Of a stretch of 47,183 bases of DNA, positions 43,989 through 47,183 are shown piece by piece. How positions within the stretch are numbered: position 1 is the stretch's first letter; each line of letters opens with the position of its first letter. The stretch comes from an uncultured Ignavibacteria bacterium (GTDB taxonomy: Bacteria; Bacteroidota; Ignavibacteria; SZUA-365). The DNA lies in contig CAJXVM010000029.1 of the NCBI GenBank assembly GCA_913061095.1, positions 1 to 47,183 of the forward strand, in the 5' to 3' direction. A program made the translations under genes and the position numbers. The notes beneath the pieces were generated by a model. That model had not been told where the DNA came from. It ran no database searches and was given only the letters and a program-made list of their open reading frames with translations.

Positions 43989-46307
43989 TCACTGGACGCA
44001 CACCATGTGATGTGCGACGGTCGTGCCGGTTTTCAACTCCAGCATATACATCCCTGCCGGGAGATCGCCTCGTGTAAACCGTACGAAATGCGTTCCCCTT
44101 TCGTACTTGCCTTCCCTGACCGAGATGATACCGCGACCCAGTACATCGAACAGGCGCAGCGACACCTGTTGCGCATTTCGAAGAGAGAAACGCACAACTG
44201 CAGAGGAGGTAACTGGATTCGGGGTAACGGAATTCAGGGCAGCGGACGATGGTCTGATTGGGTTCTGTTTGAGTGCGCCTTCGCACGCTGTCGTGACAAC
44301 GTTCATCGATGATTCGTATGTCCATCCCGCCGCCACGACATCGGTGACGGTAAAACACCAGGTCCCTACCGGGCTTCGCTCCTTTCCGGTGCACACGAGG
44401 ACCTCGCCGTTCTCATCCGTCGTGCCCGAAACCGTCCCGGAGGTGGGACCACTATACGTCGCGTGAACCAAGACACCACCGACAGGCGAATTGCTGTCGT
44501 CCCAGACACGAATCACATCCTCCGCCCGATATTTGTTCCCCGGCTGCAGGACTCGGGTCACCGTTTGATCGGCGACATAGACGTATCCACTCGAGGCCGG
44601 TGAAACTGTGATACTGACATCATCAGCAGCAGCGGTACTGTTGTTGTCGGTCACGGTAAGCTGGGCCGTGTATGTACCTGCCGTGCTATAGGTGTAGGTC
44701 GGATTCATCAGCGTTGAGAATCCACTTCCGTCACCAAAATCCCAGAAATATGCAGTGATGCTGCCATCGGGATCATAGGATCCGCTCCCATCGAAGGTCA
44801 CCGTTAGGGGTGCCGCCCCTGTCGACGGGGACGCTGCCGCCACCGCGACGGGCGGCTGATTCCCGCTCAGACACAGCGACCACCATTCGTTTCCATAGGA
44901 GGGGTGATAGGCGGTAAACAGCAGACTGCCGTTCAGCACTGTGAGATAATGCGGTGAGGATCCCTCGCCGGCCGTGGGATTGATGTCGGCCAGTTTGATT
45001 GTCCCCGCCGAAGTCCCGTCGCTCTCGAATAATTCATAGCCGTCGCCATCATCCGCAGCAAAGAACAGCTTGTTTCCCAGAATGGTAAACCGCCGCCAGT
45101 AATCCTGCGCATTCGTAACCTGCGGACGAAGAAGTAGGTCATAGTTTGGATTCGAGCTGTTGGATCCGGGAGCGATATCCGCCACCTGCACCGTTCCAGC
45201 ATTTGTCCCATCGGATCTCCACAACTCACGGCCCCCATCATCCGACCAGGCGGAGAAAAACAGTGTCCCGTCCACGGGTGTCAGCCAGATCGGTTCAGAA
45301 TCGGCCGAACCACCCGCGATATCCTTCACCATGGTCGCGGGGCCGCCTGTCAGCGGATACTTCCACAATTCCATCCCGTTTATGCCGTCATCGGCAGCGA
45401 AATACAGCACACCGCTCATCTCGACAAAGAAGTTCGGGAAGGATGATCCTGGGCCGGGATTGATGTCCGCCACCTGTCCGGTTCCTGCTGCAGTGCCATC
45501 GGTTCGCCACAGCTCCTCGCCCGTGATCCCGTCGGATCGTGCAAAATACCATACACCGTTTATTCCGACCGGGAAGATTTTCGATGCGTAGATGACCCGT
45601 TCGACCGTTGTCGGATAGTAATCGACCTCGCAGTTACCCACTGAACATATGTCGAGAATCAGATTTGTTCCCTGGCCTGTCCCGTCACTTATCCACGGCT
45701 CCTCTCCTGTCGAGCCGTCTCCCGCGAACAGGAGCAACCGGTTCCCTGCCGTGGTGATGTTTTCGACGACATCGAACCTTGCGCCGGTCGCTCCCGTGCC
45801 ACTCGCCGTGCCGTCGGTCTTCCAGAGCTGCGTCTCGACGCTCGAGTTCACAAGACGGGCGACAGTGTAGGTGAAGTATACGTCGGATGCCGTGGCGCAG
45901 AGATGCCATGCCGACTTGCTGCGGTTTTTTCCCACGGCCAGATCGTGGAGCTGTACGGTACCGGAAATCGTTCCGTCACTTACCCAGGGATCTGATCCCG
46001 GTTCAACTCCATTATTCGCTACGAAGTACAGCTTGTCGTGAAGCGTAACGATATGGTCCGGATCCACGTCTTTCACCATCCATGTACCGACAGCTGTCCC
46101 GTCCGTCCGCCAGAGCCTGTTTCCTGAACCGTCGTTCCCGTCAAAGTAGAGAACGCCGCTCAGTACATCGCGGCAGGTCAGAATCTGCACAGCGTCGTCA
46201 ATGCTCGGATTGATGTTTTTAACAAGTACTGGGGTCTGTGCCTGTATCGGAGATACTGTCAGCATCAGGACGGCAAGCAGTTCAATACACGTTGATTTTC
46301 TCATCAT
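43989..46307 (-). CDS. T9SS-exported protein with ELWxTDGT repeats and a PKD domain
   Basis: The ATG at 46307 (GGAG upstream) gives 772 residues with a signal peptide (STCIELLAVLMLTVSPIQAQ). Residues ~35-475 hold at least eight repeats of the [EGN]x[LP]W-[RKIV]-[ST]-DGT-x2-GT type (NRLWRTDGTAVGT, TQLWKTDGTASGT, EELWRTDGTAAGT, RELWRSDGTNAGT), alternating with LYFxADDG strands; such ELWxTDGT repeats form propeller-like domains in surface proteins. A PKD domain follows at ~478-566 (YDPDGSITAYFWDFGDGS), then an unassigned beta domain with CTGKE, and a T9SS type A sorting domain (SVTPNPVTSSAVVRFSL, LFDVLGRG). It should be exposed on the cell surface. It precedes the histidine kinase on the same strand by 194 bases. 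Confidence 0.92.
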   Translation of the reverse strand: MMRKSTCIELLAVLMLTVSPIQAQTPVLVKNINPSIDDAVQILTCRDVLSGVLYFDGNDGSGNRLWRTDGTAVGTWMVKDVDPDHIVTLHDKLYFVANNGVEPGSDPWVSDGTISGTVQLHDLAVGKNRSKSAWHLCATASDVYFTYTVARLVNSSVETQLWKTDGTASGTGATGARFDVVENITTAGNRLLLFAGDGSTGEEPWISDGTGQGTNLILDICSVGNCEVDYYPTTVERVIYASKIFPVGINGVWYFARSDGITGEELWRTDGTAAGTGQVADINPGPGSSFPNFFVEMSGVLYFAADDGINGMELWKYPLTGGPATMVKDIAGGSADSEPIWLTPVDGTLFFSAWSDDGGRELWRSDGTNAGTVQVADIAPGSNSSNPNYDLLLRPQVTNAQDYWRRFTILGNKLFFAADDGDGYELFESDGTSAGTIKLADINPTAGEGSSPHYLTVLNGSLLFTAYHPSYGNEWWSLCLSGNQPPVAVAAASPSTGAAPLTVTFDGSGSYDPDGSITAYFWDFGDGSGFSTLMNPTYTYSTAGTYTAQLTVTDNNSTAAADDVSITVSPASSGYVYVADQTVTRVLQPGNKYRAEDVIRVWDDSNSPVGGVLVHATYSGPTSGTVSGTTDENGEVLVCTGKERSPVGTWCFTVTDVVAAGWTYESSMNVVTTACEGALKQNPIRPSSAALNSVTPNPVTSSAVVRFSLRNAQQVSLRLFDVLGRGIISVREGKYERGTHFVRFTRGDLPAGMYMLELKTGTTVAHHMVCVQ

Positions 46308-46411
46308 CGCTTCTCCACTCACAATTGCATGATCACATGTATGAATTGACGTATTCCATTACATTATGAACCCGGATTCCTTCGTGTTCCTTGTCGCATT
46401 GCTCAGGTGGC

Positions 46412-46768
46412 TTATTCCGTCGCCGGCTGTCTCATGAGGTATTCCTGAACTTCGATCATATCCTCCTTCATGAAATACGCCTCCGCGCCGGCGTCGAACG
46501 CATCCGTGCGGATGGGTAGATCATCCTCCTCCGTTACGAAGATCCATCGAACAGCGGGATCAGAACGCAGGACGGATTTAAGCGTTTCGATGCCGTCCAG
46601 ACCGGGGAGGCTGATCTCCGAGAGAACCAGGTCCGGCTTCCGGTGAGTATAAAGCGTGATCGCCTCCTCACCACTGCCGCATTCGACGACGTCATCGCAG
46701 AGCCCGGAAAGCAGCTGACGGAGCGTTGTCCGCATGCCGCTGTTCTCATCCAGGATCATGATACGCAT
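46412..46768 (-). CDS. Receiver-only protein with Glu at the phosphorylation site
   Basis: The 118-residue protein is a single CheY-like receiver domain, with GGAGG before the ATG. The acidic pair is D7-E8, the Thr/Ser switch is in FVTEED and the conserved Lys is in YFMKED. The phospho-accepting Asp is replaced by Glu51: the codon is GAG in the strand LVLSEISLPG, where D-x-x-[ML]-P is expected. Such a change can mimic the phosphorylated state or abolish regulation by phosphorylation. No output domain is present, so it may act through protein contact, possibly with the kinase encoded two genes downstream; this link is inference. Confidence 0.9.
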   Translation of the reverse strand: MRIMILDENSGMRTTLRQLLSGLCDDVVECGSGEEAITLYTHRKPDLVLSEISLPGLDGIETLKSVLRSDPAVRWIFVTEEDDLPIRTDAFDAGAEAYFMKEDMIEVQEYLMRQPATE

Positions 46769-46843
46769 GTCATCGCCTCCAGACGGAGATCTGTGCTACG
46801 GGGTGACTCTGCGAAATAATTTGAGGGAATCGCTTTCAGGCGC

Positions 46844-46868
46844 AATAAGGGGTATCCCTTATTTTTCT
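46844..46868 (+). terminator. Hairpin followed by T-rich stretch
   Basis: AATAAGGG-GTAT-CCCTTATT is followed by TTTCT. It has the shape of a terminator on the plus strand, though no gene precedes it there. On the minus strand it lies about 75-95 bases before the receiver gene and could be an operator. Confidence 0.5.
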
Positions 46869-46996
46869 AAAACACTGCCGCTGAGCTCTTTGCTAACATT
46901 CTCTTAGAAGGCAGAGCAGGGCTTAATAGAGCTTCACTGAAACCCGAGTTGAGCTGAAACGAGCAGGGGCACACACCGATCGTGGTGTGTGCCCCT
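46864..46996 (+). ncRNA. Possible small RNA ending at a strong terminator
   Basis: About 130 bases between the hairpin at 46844 and the terminator at 46966-46995 have no ORF. They can fold in part (GCTCT...AGAGC), and CTGAAAC occurs twice, each followed closely by CGAG. A free-standing terminator of this quality usually ends a transcript, so a small RNA is plausible. No known RNA family is recognised. Confidence 0.3.
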
Positions 46997-47006
46997 GTAT
47001 TTTGTT
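46966..47006 (+). terminator. Strong Rho-independent terminator
   Basis: GGGGCACACACC (46966-46977), loop GATCGT, GGTGTGTGCCCC (46984-46995) form a perfect 12-bp stem followed by TGTATTTTGTT. The T-rich side shows that it works on the plus strand. Confidence 0.9.
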
Positions 47007-47047
47007 CTCAATCATAACGGCAACGGAATCAATCCGTCCTCCGTGCC

Positions 47048-47111
47048 AGTGGTCTACTGTCCCTCGATACGCCCGCCTTCGTCACGCCTCGCGTGACTTT
47101 GGCAGACCACT
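47048..47111. repeat. Nested inverted repeat
   Basis: The outer arms AGTGGTCT (47048-47055) and AGACCACT (47104-47111) enclose an inner perfect hairpin GTCACGC-CTC-GCGTGAC (47081-47097). This resembles interspersed intergenic repeats seen in many Bacteroidota-group genomes, but it is the only copy in the window. Confidence 0.6.
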
Positions 47112-47160
47112 ATCAATGACATCTGTGCGAATCCGGCTGAGAATGTGCTTTCGGCTGGAA

Positions 47161-47181
47161 CGCCGAGCCGATGGCTCGGCG
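47161..47181. repeat. Perfect 9-bp hairpin at the window edge
   Basis: CGCCGAGCC-GAT-GGCTCGGCG forms a perfect 9-bp stem with a 3-base loop. The window ends two bases later, so whether a U-tract follows cannot be seen. Confidence 0.6.
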
Positions 47182-47183
47182 CT

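Larger units (their letters stand above)
46769..47183. other. Gene-free region with structured elements
   Basis: No protein gene is supported in these 415 bases. The minus-strand part next to 46768 must contain the promoter of the receiver gene, but I see no clear boxes. On the plus strand there is a hairpin at 46844, a strong terminator at 46966, a nested inverted repeat at 47048 and a hairpin at 47161, listed separately. Confidence 0.6.

Noticed and set aside
43989-46307. Regularly repeated DNA that might suggest a CRISPR-like array
   Set aside because: The repeats are degenerate in DNA and explained by ELWxTDGT protein repeats in an open reading frame.

Overview
The window looks like a chromosomal piece of a high-GC member of the Bacteroidota/Chlorobiota/Ignavibacteriota group. 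Three predicted secreted proteins end in a type IX secretion (T9SS) type A sorting domain, and one carries the YPNPFNP-type motif common in Ignavibacteria, Kapabacteria and relatives. A small Hc1-like histone with a Bacteroidota-style promoter (TTTG / TAnnTTTG) points the same way. Exact placement is inference. Coding density is high, and most genes sit in short same-strand runs with ATGA/GTGA overlaps.

Layout. 1-5.5 kb is an accessory region. It holds two paralogous lipoproteins that share a ~554 bp near-identical direct repeat (promoter, signal peptide, N-terminal half) but have unrelated AT-richer C-terminal halves, further secreted proteins of unknown function, and a dead tyrosine recombinase. 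A tRNA-Arg(CCU) follows at 6.4 kb. 6.6-12.2 kb has a Cys-rich secreted protein, then a plus-strand set: MaoC-like hot-dog protein, patatin, 7TM-LuxR regulator, envelope protein, beta-lactamase-fold lipoprotein and ArfB. 12.2-16 kb is a minus-strand purK-purE-isocitrate dehydrogenase run, with an alkylguanine-DNA methyltransferase upstream. 16.1-26.1 kb (minus) carries an M16 zinc protease, an octaheme cytochrome c of the tetrathionate-reductase (OTR) type, and a coupled run of proline iminopeptidase, class II aldolase, YgiQ-like radical SAM protein and membrane class III nucleotide cyclase. 26.2-33.6 kb carries the histone-like protein, an HhH-GPD glycosylase, an M19 dipeptidase, sucC with a clear terminator, a T9SS-exported YCF48/BNR-repeat protein, a 38-aa membrane peptide, an alpha/beta hydrolase and a GT4 glycosyltransferase.

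33.9-46.8 kb (minus) is the most system-like part. In transcription order it encodes a receiver-only protein with Glu in place of the phospho-accepting Asp, a T9SS protein with ELWxTDGT repeats and a PKD domain, a 984-aa TPR sensor histidine kinase, its NarL-type response regulator (8 nt overlap), and 16 nt later a 2102-aa T9SS surface protein (SBBP repeats, seven Fn3 domains, a long helical region, sorting domain). The arrangement suggests a two-component system co-transcribed with a giant cell-surface protein. The last 400 bases have no protein gene but hold several strong hairpins, including an orphan Rho-independent terminator that may end a small RNA.

Metabolically the window touches the TCA cycle (icd, sucC), purine synthesis (purE, purK), DNA alkylation and base repair, peptide scavenging (M16, M19, proline iminopeptidase) and periplasmic multiheme electron transfer. 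No CRISPR array, intact transposase or rRNA was seen.
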